DNA from: Negadavirga shengliensis
GTDB taxonomy: Bacteria > Bacteroidota > Bacteroidia > Cytophagales > Cyclobacteriaceae
Direction: 5' to 3'
Assembly (NCBI RefSeq): GCF_042652345.1
Contig: NZ_JBHSJJ010000006.1
Location: 1-64,000, forward strand
DNA: 64,000 nucleotides
The notes beneath the pieces are model-generated. The model did not search any database. It was not told where the DNA came from and saw only the letters and a program-made list of their open reading frames with translations. Position 1 is the first letter of the stretch. Each line of letters begins with the position of its first letter. Position numbers and translations under genes: made by a program. This document shows positions 1-7,928 of the stretch, one piece after another.

Positions 1-153
1 CGGCAATCGAATCAGGAGTTTTTGACCGGGATTCAGGAAATTTTCGATTGGCAGCTTAAAATCAATCAAAATGAAGCGTTTAAGGCAGATTATTCTACCC
101 ACAAGAAGGTTTTTAGACGAACTGACGTTGATCGCCTGAAAATTTTGACTTAA
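1..153 (+). CDS. 3' end of an unidentified protein
   Basis: An open frame runs from the first base of the window to a TAA at 151-153 and encodes the last 50 residues of a protein. The fragment is charged and soluble-looking, ends in ...DRLKILT, and is 10 bases upstream of the next gene on the same strand. No family is recognisable from so short a tail. That it is coding is inferred from the uninterrupted frame and its tight spacing to the next gene. Confidence 0.5.
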   Translation, partial: RQSNQEFLTGIQEIFDWQLKINQNEAFKADYSTHKKVFRRTDVDRLKILT

Positions 154-163
154 ACTTAATCCT

Positions 164-1654
164 ATGAAAACAGAAATTTTTGTAGTACAAAAAGGTCACG
201 TGACTCGTAATAGGGTTCCACAAGGGGAAAAACCGGTTTTTTCGACGTTCTGGTTACGCTATCTATTGATGGTGCTACTTACCCCCGCTTTTTTTATGGG
301 CTGTGCGCCCGCTGTCGACACAAGTATTACTACAATTTTGAGGAATTGTACACTTATCGATGGCACTGGTAATCCTCCGGTACAAGAAGCAGTGGTTGCA
401 TTAGCAGGGGATCGCATTGCATACGCAGGGCCAATTTCTGACGCCCCGCGTGCTCCGGCAGATGCAGACGTTATTGATCTCTCAGGCAAATTTGTTATTC
501 CCGGATTAATCGATATGCACGCTCACATTGATCAAGGAAGGTATGCCCCCAAATTTCTTGCCCAGCTTGTAGCATTTGGGATTACTACTGTACGAGCACC
601 ATCAAATCCAGTTGTTGAACTTAGGGAGCGCGTCCGCAAGGGTGAAATTGTGGGTCCGGACCTATACCTTGCCGGCATCCTTATCAATGGTCCCTTATCA
701 TTCTATGGACAACGTGGGGAAACGGAAGATGACTACCGTGCGATCGTTGCAAATGATGCAAAAAAAGGCGTGAAATTCGTCAAGGTCTATGCAGGTCTTC
801 CCCCTAATCTAACTGAAGTTGTAATTGATGAAGCACACCGTCAAGGCCTTCGTGTTATCGGTCATTTAGGTGAGACCTCTTGGACTCAAGCCGCTAACGC
901 CGGAATCGATGCAATTACGCATTCTTGGTATTCCGGATTAATCGATGAGGTTATACCCGCAGCATATCGAGAGGAATTTGCCGATTTCTATATTCCTCCT
1001 GGCCCGAATGGATTTAATCCGAACCTCTTTGCACGTTGGAGTGAGATCGTAGATGTGCGCGGTCCGGAAGTCATGTCTCTTGCTGATCTACTTAAAGAAC
1101 ATGGGATTGACATTGATCCAACGCTTGTTTTAGGTGAGGCCATGACCTGGGGGAACGACCCGACAGTACTTGAACGATTGGAGCCCGACCTCGCAATGCC
1201 TGGACAGGCCGAAACTTGGCGGTCCGGTCCCTTTCCTTACTCAAGCTCTTGGACTGAAGAGCAGTTTTCAGCTGCACAAGAGGCATGGCCATTAATGCTC
1301 GAAATAGTTCGGGTCTTCCATGAGCGAGGCGTCCTGCTTACGACTGGTACTGACCTGTTGAATCCCTGGATGACCCCTGGCGTGACCTTGCATCGCGAAA
1401 TGGAGCTTCTTGTCTCATCTGGGATCCCGCCTCTTGAGGTCTTGTCCATAGCCACGAGAAATGGAGCAGTAGCTCTCGGGATTGAAAATGAAACCGGTAC
1501 GGTCAATGCCGGGAAAAGGGCAGACTTGGTTATTCTTAGTGCAGACCCCACCCTCTCAATTTCGAATACGCGTGAGATTGAATCCGTCTTTCTCTCAGGT
1601 ACACGATACGATCCGAATACCCTTCTTCAAATTCAGCCCGATCCGGTTCAATAG
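164..1654 (+). CDS. Amidohydrolase-superfamily lipoprotein
   Basis: Predicted metal-dependent hydrolase of the amidohydrolase superfamily, imidazolonepropionase-like subgroup; the substrate cannot be read from sequence. A hydrophobic stretch at about residues 28-46 ends in FFMGC, so Cys47 may be lipidated and the protein exported. Metal-site elements appear in family order: H119 and H121 in DMHAH, K207 in FVKVYA (possible carboxylated lysine), H234 in VIGHLGE, H253 in ITHSW, and a late Asp in TTGTDLL. The 496 residues suit the family. The first ATG is kept because a start at residue 36 would leave almost no signal-peptide n-region. It stands next to an attC-like element, so acquisition by transfer is possible. 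Confidence 0.8.
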   Translation: MKTEIFVVQKGHVTRNRVPQGEKPVFSTFWLRYLLMVLLTPAFFMGCAPAVDTSITTILRNCTLIDGTGNPPVQEAVVALAGDRIAYAGPISDAPRAPADADVIDLSGKFVIPGLIDMHAHIDQGRYAPKFLAQLVAFGITTVRAPSNPVVELRERVRKGEIVGPDLYLAGILINGPLSFYGQRGETEDDYRAIVANDAKKGVKFVKVYAGLPPNLTEVVIDEAHRQGLRVIGHLGETSWTQAANAGIDAITHSWYSGLIDEVIPAAYREEFADFYIPPGPNGFNPNLFARWSEIVDVRGPEVMSLADLLKEHGIDIDPTLVLGEAMTWGNDPTVLERLEPDLAMPGQAETWRSGPFPYSSSWTEEQFSAAQEAWPLMLEIVRVFHERGVLLTTGTDLLNPWMTPGVTLHREMELLVSSGIPPLEVLSIATRNGAVALGIENETGTVNAGKRADLVILSADPTLSISNTREIESVFLSGTRYDPNTLLQIQPDPVQ

Positions 1655-1683
1655 TAGGTCTATGAATTTGTGGATTAGTGGCG

Positions 1684-1804
1684 TAACGCGCGGTATAAAT
1701 CATTGGGGTGAGAGAGAACTCAAAGTCTCTGCTGCGTGTCAATGTTTGTATCGGTGGATAGTGTTGGGCCCGAAATCCCCAATGTTTCAAACCGCAATCC
1801 GTTA
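1684..1804. repeat. attC-like imperfect inverted repeat
   Basis: The stretch between the amidohydrolase and yfiT begins TAACG at 1684 and ends CGTTA at 1804. Its outer arms pair imperfectly over about 25 nt: 1684-1708 against 1777-1804. They share an outer TAACG/CGTTA, an inner CGGT...AT block and a terminal CATTGGGG/CCCCAATG, around a central region of about 68 nt. A 121-nt stem with TAAC/GTTAG ends is the general shape of an integron cassette recombination site. Neither end is a perfect RYYYAAC/GTTRRRY and no integrase is in the window. It could instead be an unrelated palindromic repeat. Confidence 0.45.
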
Positions 1805-1845
1805 GAAGGCCAAAAAGACAGCCGACATAAACAAAAATCACCTAT

Positions 1846-2382
1846 ATGACCATAGAAAAATTGAAATTCCCGATAGGAAAGTTTGAAAGCCCGGCCACCA
1901 TCACCAAGGATGTATTGGCAAAATGGATTTCTGATATTTCTTTATTTCCAGTAAGGCTGTCAAGCGAAGTCAGCTATCTGACAGACGAGCAACTTGACAC
2001 CCCCTATAGACCTGAGGGTTGGACAATCAGACAGGTGGTTCATCACTGTGCAGACAGCCATATGAACAGTTTAACCCGTTTAAAACTTGCTTTGACAGAA
2101 GACCGGCCGACTATAAAACCCTACTTTGAAGACCGGTGGGCAGAACTGGTGGACGCTAAAAATATGCCTATTGGACCCTCCATAAAAATGATAGAAGGCA
2201 TACACGAAAGATGGACAATTTTGTTGAACAACCTGACCGAAGAACAATATGGGAGAGTATTTATACATCCTGAACAGGGAAAGACTTTTCGGATTGATGA
2301 AAATATAGGCCTGTATGCCTGGCACTGTAATCATCATCTTGCCCATATTACCGAAACAAAAAAGCGGAATAACTGGAGATGA
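1846..2382 (+). CDS. yfiT: YfiT/DinB-family metal-dependent hydrolase or thiol transferase
   Basis: A 178-residue four-helix-bundle protein of the DinB superfamily, very like Bacillus subtilis YfiT (bacillithiol S-transferase BstA group). Diagnostic blocks are the N-terminal FPIGKFE, DTPYRPEGWTIRQVVHH with DSHMNS, and the C-terminal WHCNHHLAHI. The His of VVHH and the two His of HHLAH form the usual three-His divalent-metal site. Family knowledge suggests conjugation of a thiol cofactor to electrophiles; use of bacillithiol here is inferred. The gene directly follows an attC-like repeat, and DinB-type genes are frequent integron cassette cargo. Confidence 0.88.
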   Translation: MTIEKLKFPIGKFESPATITKDVLAKWISDISLFPVRLSSEVSYLTDEQLDTPYRPEGWTIRQVVHHCADSHMNSLTRLKLALTEDRPTIKPYFEDRWAELVDAKNMPIGPSIKMIEGIHERWTILLNNLTEEQYGRVFIHPEQGKTFRIDENIGLYAWHCNHHLAHITETKKRNNWR

Positions 2383-2671
2383 CAGAAAAGACAAAATCCT
2401 GAAACAGTTACAGCGCATAAAAACCTAACCTCAATAATCCGAATGACCAGAAAGGAACACCTTAAATTCCGCTATGGAAAGCTTGGGCTGAAATGGGAAA
2501 CAGGGCGTCAAAGGCCTGGCTTGGAACGGAAAGCCGGTAAAGGATATCAGAGGGCATTAACTGATTCGCTCCAAAATCAAAAGGAAAAGTATCTTATGAA
2601 CGGGGTCCATTTATTCAACCTTTCACATGACAAAGATAAAAGAACCTCGATAAATCGATTAGAGGGGGGTG

Positions 2672-2739
2672 GTGTGATCCCGCTGGGGCTTCCCGAACCG
2701 GCCCGCTTCCCCCGCTGCTTCGGGACAGGCTTCTCGCCC
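2672..2739 (-). repeat. tRNA-Lys 3'-end remnant, copy 1
   Basis: Bases 2672-2690 are identical to the end of the tRNA-Lys gene at 2920-2938 (acceptor strand and start of the T arm). In the middle of the T arm the sequence switches to a short palindromic element (TCCCGAA ... TTCGGGA) followed by CAGGCTTCTCGCCC. It is a broken fragment and cannot fold as a tRNA. Confidence 0.7.
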
Positions 2740-2758
2740 AGAACGATTGGTCAGAAAC

Positions 2759-2792
2759 AAAAAAACCCGGATCCAAATACCAGGTTTTTTTT
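2759..2792 (-). terminator. Terminator-like hairpin between tRNA-Lys remnants
   Basis: A run of seven A then CC at 2759-2767 pairs with GG and seven or more T at 2783-2792. On the minus strand this sits directly after remnant copy 2, in the same position as the genuine terminator after tRNA-Lys. Confidence 0.5.
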
Positions 2793-2796
2793 ACTT

Positions 2797-2862
2797 GTGA
2801 TCCCGCTGGGGCTTCCCGAAATCGCCTCCTGCGGTCGGCTCATCGGGACAGGCTTCTCGCCC
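2797..2862 (-). repeat. tRNA-Lys 3'-end remnant, copy 2
   Basis: Bases 2797-2813 match the tRNA-Lys 3' end. The match breaks at the same T-arm point as copy 1, where the same TCCCGAA ... TCGGGACAGGCTTCTCGCCC module begins. The two remnants share both flanks, but the interior of the palindromic module differs. Confidence 0.7.
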
Positions 2863-2880
2863 CTGGGCGTATGTTGAAAT

Positions 2881-2915
2881 AAAAAAGACCCCGTTCAAAA
2901 CAACAAGGTCTTTTA
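2881..2915 (-). terminator. Terminator of the tRNA-Arg/tRNA-Lys transcript
   Basis: Read on the minus strand, AAAAGACC pairs with GGTCTTTTTT around a loop of about 15 nt, a few bases after the tRNA-Lys 3' end. The stem plus T run is a standard intrinsic terminator. Confidence 0.7.
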
Positions 2916-2921
2916 TTTGTG

Positions 2922-2994
2922 TGATCCCGCTGGGGCTCGAACCCAGGACCCTAACATTAAAAGTGTTATGCTCTACCAACTGAGCTACGGAATC
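2922..2994 (-). tRNA. tRNA-Lys (UUU)
   Basis: The minus strand folds as a 73-nt cloverleaf: acceptor GATTCCG with CGGGATC, D arm GTAGCTCAGTTGGTAGAGC, anticodon loop CTTTTAA (anticodon TTT) on a stem AACA/TGTT, and T arm CTGGGTTCGAGCCCCAG. CCA is not encoded. It is probably co-transcribed after tRNA-Arg. Confidence 0.97.
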
Positions 2995-3049
2995 GTATTT
3001 AGAGATGTTTTGTTCACAGTCAGCACTGGAACCTTCACATCAGCGAAAG

Positions 3050-3123
3050 TGATCCTGTCAGGACTCGAACCTGAAACCTACTGCTTAGAAGGCAGTTGCT
3101 CTATCCAGTTGAGCTACAGGACC
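3050..3123 (-). tRNA. tRNA-Arg (UCU)
   Basis: A 74-nt cloverleaf on the minus strand: acceptor GGTCCTG/CAGGATC, D arm GTAGCTCAACTGGATAGAGC, anticodon loop CTTCTAA (TCT) on stem CTGC/GCAG, and T arm with GGTTCGAGTCC. It is the first tRNA after the promoter at 3208-3238, with tRNA-Lys 55 nt further on. Confidence 0.97.
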
Positions 3124-3207
3124 CAGAATTTCAATGTTTTTTAGCGTGTTGACCCGGCTTTTACCGGGAAAATTGACCTAAAAATGCCCCCTTTTTGAAA
3201 GCTTGTG

Positions 3208-3238
3208 CAAAGGTAAGGCAAGAATTTTTAAATACAAA
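3208..3238 (-). promoter_or_regulatory. Promoter of the tRNA-Arg/tRNA-Lys unit
   Basis: On the minus strand TTTG (3238-3235) is followed after exactly 19 nt by TACCTTTG (3215-3208). This matches the Bacteroidota -33/-7 consensus perfectly. The predicted start near 3201 gives a leader of roughly 78 nt before tRNA-Arg. Confidence 0.75.
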
Positions 3239-3315
3239 TATTAAATGACAAAAACGCCCCTAAGGCAACAAATCTCCGGAATGTTTGGTTAATTTGTTTT
3301 TCATTCCAAGTGAAT

Positions 3316-4770
3316 ATGACTGATAATAATATTGCAGGTATAGATGCTTTTTACACCAGGAAGATCCAGGAGATACCGTTAAGACGAATAATATTTTGTA
3401 CTCCTGAAACACCGATATATGAGGCTGCCCGGCTCATGAAACAGGAAAAAGTCAGTTGCCTGTTTGTCGGTCATGGGCCTGACCAGCTTCAGGGATTTGT
3501 TACGGACATCACGTTTAGAGACAATGTCATTGCGGAAAGGGAATCCCTGGAAGGTTCCGTGGCCCATATCATGGATCCAAATCTGGTGGCCATTTCCGGC
3601 GACTCTTTTATTTATGAAGCCATTTTGCTGATGTTCCGCACCAAGACCCGCTATCTGCTGGTAAGCAAAGGGGGGCTGTACACAGGCGTTATCAGCAGGA
3701 ACAAAATATTGACAGAACAGTCCCAGTCGCCATTCATATTTATCCAATCGGTAAAACAGGCCATCAACAAAGAAGAACTGCGCGGAAAGTGGGAGCAGGT
3801 TCCGAAGATTGTCCATGAGCTGGTACAGCGGGGCATCAGGGCGGAGATCATTAACCAGATCATATCCACCATCGCCGATACCATCGCGCTGAGGGTGATC
3901 GAAAACGTGATCAGGGAAAAGGGAGATCCCCCGGCCAAATTTGTATTCTTCACCTTGGGAAGTGAGGGAAGAAAAGAGCAGACCCTCAAAACGGATCAGG
4001 ATAACGCCATCATCTATGAAGACAAGGCCAATGAGCACCGCGAAGAGGTAAGGGCATATTTTTTGGACTTTGCGGCAAAAGTGTCGGAGGATTTGGACGC
4101 CATCGGGTTCAACTATTGCAAAGGCGGGTTCATGGCCAGTAACCCCAAATGGACCCATTCACTTTCCCATTGGAAAGGAAATTATGCTTCCTGGTTCCAG
4201 GAATCCTCCCCGGAGACCGTGATGCGGTATGCGACGTTTTTTGATTGCAGACCCATTTATGGGGATTTTTCTTTGTTGGAAGCCTTAAAGACCTTTATGG
4301 ATGAGCAGCTCAAAAACCCCCTGGAACGGTTTTATTACAATATGGCCCAAAATATCCTCCAATATGATACCCAGCTTACCTGGTTAAAAAATATCAAAAC
4401 CTTCAAAGTGGAAGACGAAGAGGTTTTTGATATCAAAAGAGCCATGAGCCCTATGGTGGAAGGCATCCGGTTATATGCCCTTGACGAAAGGATTTTTGAA
4501 ACCAACACCGGTCAACGGCTTCAGCTGCTGACAGAAAATGGGGTTTTTACCGAAAAAGAAGCCAGGGAATTGTATCATGCTTATTATTACCTCATGGCGC
4601 TGAGACTGGAGAAGCAGGCGGAAAGGCTTATCCAGGGGAAAAAAAAGCCCAGGAATTATATTCCTATCCATGAACTGACAAAAGTGCAAATGGTGACGAT
4701 ACGGGAAATTTTTAAGGTGATCAAGGACTTTCAGCTGAAAATTAAAATCCAATTTACCAAGTCTTTTTAG
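3316..4770 (+). CDS. CBS-pair and DUF294 nucleotidyltransferase-like protein
   Basis: About 484 residues with no signal peptide. Two CBS domains fill roughly residues 20-145 (adenosyl-ligand sensing in known families). A DUF294 putative nucleotidyltransferase domain follows with FTLGSEGRKEQ and TDQDNAIIYED, which supply the G-S and paired-Asp signature of the GlnD/PolB-like fold, and then a DUF294 C-terminal helical domain. Family members are thought to transfer nucleotides to a protein or small molecule, but the target is unknown. A GTG six bases upstream is in frame; the ATG at 3316 is preferred. Confidence 0.85.
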   Translation: MTDNNIAGIDAFYTRKIQEIPLRRIIFCTPETPIYEAARLMKQEKVSCLFVGHGPDQLQGFVTDITFRDNVIAERESLEGSVAHIMDPNLVAISGDSFIYEAILLMFRTKTRYLLVSKGGLYTGVISRNKILTEQSQSPFIFIQSVKQAINKEELRGKWEQVPKIVHELVQRGIRAEIINQIISTIADTIALRVIENVIREKGDPPAKFVFFTLGSEGRKEQTLKTDQDNAIIYEDKANEHREEVRAYFLDFAAKVSEDLDAIGFNYCKGGFMASNPKWTHSLSHWKGNYASWFQESSPETVMRYATFFDCRPIYGDFSLLEALKTFMDEQLKNPLERFYYNMAQNILQYDTQLTWLKNIKTFKVEDEEVFDIKRAMSPMVEGIRLYALDERIFETNTGQRLQLLTENGVFTEKEARELYHAYYYLMALRLEKQAERLIQGKKKPRNYIPIHELTKVQMVTIREIFKVIKDFQLKIKIQFTKSF

Positions 4771-4862
4771 CCTGTGGCAGCATTTTGGTTTTTAATTAAT
4801 GCCGAATTAGTTACTTTCGTCCACTTCTTCCGTTGGCCATCCCCTCTCCTGACAGAGAAACT

Positions 4863-6194
4863 ATGAGAAACAACAACACTGTTTTCGGTTCGGACCCCGT
4901 TGGAAAACTGCTTTTACAGCAGGCGGTACCGGCAGCAGTAGGCATTTTGGTTTTGTCGATTTATGGAATCGTGGATACGATTTTTGTCGGGAGATTCGTG
5001 GGTTCTATCGGCATAGCCGTTATTACCGTGGTGCTTCCCATCAACTTTTTGATCTCCAGCGTGGGCATGTCTATTGGCGTGGGCGGCGCCTCCATCATTT
5101 CCAGGGCATTTGGGGACAATAACTTTCCACGGGCATTCCGCACTTTTGGTAACCAGATCGGGATGACGTTGATTCTCGGACTGATAGCCGTGGGCGCCGG
5201 TTTCGTATTTCTGGAAGACATACTTAAGCTTTTTGGAGGAAAGGGAGAGGTGCTTGAGCCGGCTAAAGAATACTTCAGCGTCATATTGATAGGTATTCCT
5301 TTTTTGGCCTGGGCCATGATGAGCAACAATGTCATCCGGGCCGAGGGATACCCCAAAGCGGCAATGTATACGCTGATCGTCCCGGCGGTTTGTAATATTA
5401 TTCTGGACCCCATTTTTATCGTCTGGCTGGATATGGGAATTAGGGGAGCTGCCTGGGCCACGACGATTTCCTACATGGCCAGCGCCGCATTTACCTTGTG
5501 GTTTTTTGTGTTTGGCAAGTCCATCATGAAAGTGAAGCCGTCTTGGTTCCGGCCTGACTTGAGGATTGCAAAGGAAATATCGGCTTTGGGAGCCGTGACT
5601 TTGGCCCGGCAGGGTACCGTGAGTGTCCTGGCAATTGTACTGAACAACGTGCTTTTCCAGTACGGCGGGGAAATGGGACTTTCCGTCTATGGCATTATCA
5701 ACAGGGTCCTGATGTTTGCCAACTTTCCCGTTTTGGGAATCACGCAGGGGTTTGTCCCTATAGCCGGCTATAATTATGGCGCCCGGCTAAAGGACAGGGT
5801 CCATTTTGCCATCCGGCTTGCTTTGCGATCTTCTACTGCAATTGCCTTCTGTATATTTCTCGTGATCATGGTTTTTACCAGTTCTCTGGTGAGGGTCTTT
5901 ACCGAGGACCAGGAACTCATCAGCCAGAGTATCCCTGCGATGAGGAAGACCTTTTTGGCCACACCGTTGTTGGCTTTCAGTCTCATCGGTAGTGCTTATT
6001 TTCAAGCCATCGGCAAACCTAAACCGGCATTGTTGCTCGCCTTGAGCAAGCAGGGGATATTTTTGGTGCCTTTGGTGATTTTGATGCCGATGGTTTTTGG
6101 CTTGGAAGGCATCTGGTATGCTTTTCCGATGGCCGATACAGGGGCCGCTGCCATCTCTTATTTTTATTTGAAAAAGGGCACGGATGCACTGTAA
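4863..6194 (+). CDS. MATE-family multidrug/Na+ antiporter
   Basis: A 443-residue polytopic membrane protein with about 12 predicted transmembrane helices and MATE hallmarks: an N-terminal VGKLLLQQAVPAAVG block and PINFLISSVGMSIGVGGAS. In known families it exports cationic compounds using a Na+ or H+ gradient. An in-frame ATG at 4833 would add ten polar residues absent from typical MATE N-termini, so 4863 is chosen. The gene stands alone, and substrate specificity cannot be inferred. Confidence 0.9.
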   Translation: MRNNNTVFGSDPVGKLLLQQAVPAAVGILVLSIYGIVDTIFVGRFVGSIGIAVITVVLPINFLISSVGMSIGVGGASIISRAFGDNNFPRAFRTFGNQIGMTLILGLIAVGAGFVFLEDILKLFGGKGEVLEPAKEYFSVILIGIPFLAWAMMSNNVIRAEGYPKAAMYTLIVPAVCNIILDPIFIVWLDMGIRGAAWATTISYMASAAFTLWFFVFGKSIMKVKPSWFRPDLRIAKEISALGAVTLARQGTVSVLAIVLNNVLFQYGGEMGLSVYGIINRVLMFANFPVLGITQGFVPIAGYNYGARLKDRVHFAIRLALRSSTAIAFCIFLVIMVFTSSLVRVFTEDQELISQSIPAMRKTFLATPLLAFSLIGSAYFQAIGKPKPALLLALSKQGIFLVPLVILMPMVFGLEGIWYAFPMADTGAAAISYFYLKKGTDAL

Positions 6195-6261
6195 GGTGGG
6201 ATTTCCGGGATTAAAGAATGCGGACAATGGTTGCTATATGCCCAGGTGCGGAATTTCAAGA

Positions 6262-6510
6262 TTAGGCCACGTTTCTATTTTCTTCGTCAAGTTCTCGTAG
6301 GTAATTAGGGCACATGTCAAATCCATTTTCCCACTCAAGGCCACCCCCTTCTTCAATTCTTACTTTTCTAAATTCATTTTCGTCTAGCAGCTCTTGTGTG
6401 AACCCTTTACCGATATGAGACCGAACATTAACGGTTTTTTCATACCCATCTTAAAACTTTAGCCATATATGATAGTTTGATAAAACTTCAAACTCTATAA
6501 TTTCATTCAT
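6262..6510 (-). pseudogene. DUF2442-family gene with an in-frame stop
   Basis: The minus strand reads MNEIIEFEVLSNYHIWLKF, then TAA at 6453-6451, then continues in the same frame with DGYEKTVNV, a VRIEEGGGLEWENG block and DMCP, to a TAA at 6262. The order F-x-DG, LLDENEFRKV, GGLEWENGFDM is the DUF2442 signature at normal length (82 residues plus the internal stop). A single-base change of a sense codon to TAA explains the break; no frameshift is needed. No ATG after the stop would restore a useful product. It is probably a recent pseudogene, although sequencing error is possible. Confidence 0.75.
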
Positions 6511-6626
6511 AGCGCATTATTTTTTCTATTCAAACAGCCTAAATTTAAGAAAAGTTACTTTTTGAATGAATAGTTAGAAAAAGAGCAATTTTAATGAGGC
6601 CCGATTTCTTTTTCTTATGCCGGGTT

Positions 6627-6663
6627 TTGTCCACGGATCCCGGAACAAGTCCGGGACAGGTTT
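6627..6663. repeat. Dispersed palindromic repeat, family A copy 1
   Basis: TTGTCCACGGAT, a CCCGGAAC...GTCCGGG stem and ACAGGTTT. A near copy is at 36706-36741. The surrounding 6511-6793 is otherwise non-coding; the downstream stretch to 6770 looks like decayed repeat sequence. Confidence 0.6.
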
Positions 6664-6793
6664 GCACAGCCTGCCCCGTCCGCCAGCTGGGTGCCTACGC
6701 TAAAGCTATGGCAACAGCGTGCGGATCGGGATTCGGGGGATTGACACGGATTTTATTTGGGGGCAGTTGTTTGGAAATAAACCCCATCCGTAA

Positions 6794-7714
6794 TCAGGGA
6801 TGGGTGTTTTCCCATTTGAATTCCGCGACTACCGGATAATGGTCCGACAGATGCTCCGGCTCCCCGGAATTGATGACTTTAGCATCTATACAACGGTTTT
6901 CCAAAACCGGGCTGACCAGGATATAGTCAATCCTGCCGTGTTGTTTTTTGCCGGCTTCTGATTTATCAATGACCACGGGAGTGGGGAAGGAATGTCTTTT
7001 TTCAACTTCCATATGCTTTTCCACCACATCTATGAGGGGAAGGGAAAGAAACCTGGCCATAACGCTATAATCGAATTGACCATCCCGAAGGGTTTGGTAA
7101 GCACCTTCCCCTTTTTCAACATACCTTAGGCTGTCGGCCTGCCGGTTGTTTTCCAGGGCATGAGGATTAAGCCGGTCGAGTTGGGCATCAAAGGGGGAGT
7201 GGGCATTGAAATCCCCCAACACCATAAAGGCGCTTTTGCCGGTTTTTACCAAGGCATTTTCCATATAAGAGGTGATCATTTCAGCTTCCCGGCGCCGAAA
7301 CCGCCAGTCATGGGGGCTGAGATGGACCACCAAAAAATCAATACCTGCTGTCCGGACATGGAGCATGCCATGCCACAAGCCGCCCAACATCCTGGCTTGT
7401 AGCTGCAGAGGGGTTTTGGAGGTGATGCCGATAGGATAGCCGTCTTCTTTTAATAAGATCGCATGCGGATGCCCCCACTGGCTTGCAAGTTGTTCCAGTT
7501 TTTCCTGCGTAAAATCGTTGAGCTCCTGGAAGCCGATCACGTCAGCATCCTCGTTTTTTAACCAGGCTACCATGGCCTGCTCCCGGTCTTTGTCCTTTCC
7601 CCAGTCAAAACCATTCCAAATGTTGTAGCTGATGACCTTCAGGTGGGAGGATTGCGGGAATAAAGGGGAGAAGCTGTTCAATAGGAAGAACAGGAGCAAT
7701 AATTTCTTTGTCAT
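6794..7714 (-). CDS. Secreted endonuclease/exonuclease/phosphatase-family protein
   Basis: A 306-residue protein with an N-terminal signal peptide (KKLLLLFFLLNSFSPLFPQ) followed by an EEP (DNase I-like) fold. Motifs in order: KVISYNIWNG, DVIGFQEL (metal-binding Glu), FLVVHLSPHD, MVLGDFNAHS (catalytic D-x-N), RIDYILVS and LSDHYPVVAEF (catalytic Asp-His). Members hydrolyse phosphodiesters or phosphomonoesters of nucleic acids, inositides or lipids; the substrate here is open. It is exported, so it probably acts in the periplasm or outside the cell. Confidence 0.88.
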   Translation of the reverse strand: MTKKLLLLFFLLNSFSPLFPQSSHLKVISYNIWNGFDWGKDKDREQAMVAWLKNEDADVIGFQELNDFTQEKLEQLASQWGHPHAILLKEDGYPIGITSKTPLQLQARMLGGLWHGMLHVRTAGIDFLVVHLSPHDWRFRRREAEMITSYMENALVKTGKSAFMVLGDFNAHSPFDAQLDRLNPHALENNRQADSLRYVEKGEGAYQTLRDGQFDYSVMARFLSLPLIDVVEKHMEVEKRHSFPTPVVIDKSEAGKKQHGRIDYILVSPVLENRCIDAKVINSGEPEHLSDHYPVVAEFKWENTHP

Positions 7715-7928
7715 GGCACTTTGGGTTGAAGATTAAATATAAAGGATTTTTGGTTAAACAAGGGAGAAACTGGGGCAGTTTTATAGCTTTAAAGGGCACG
7801 ACGGATGGCATCGATTGCTTAGACAAAAGTGAATCGGCCCCTCTCTTGGTTATATCCCTGTACAAAACTATCTTACGTATTAATCAACATGGTCACATGC
7901 ATTTTATCATGAGGGAATTCAGGATTTC

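Noticed and set aside
2443..2877. 144-residue open frame
   Set aside because: It runs through the tRNA-Lys remnants and palindromes; its repeated VIPLGLPE-type sequence is a by-product of the DNA repeat.
3379..4158. 259-residue minus-strand open frame
   Set aside because: It is the antisense shadow of the well-supported CBS/DUF294 gene.
6594..6839. 81-residue open frame
   Set aside because: It lies over a palindromic repeat and the end of the nuclease gene on the opposite strand.
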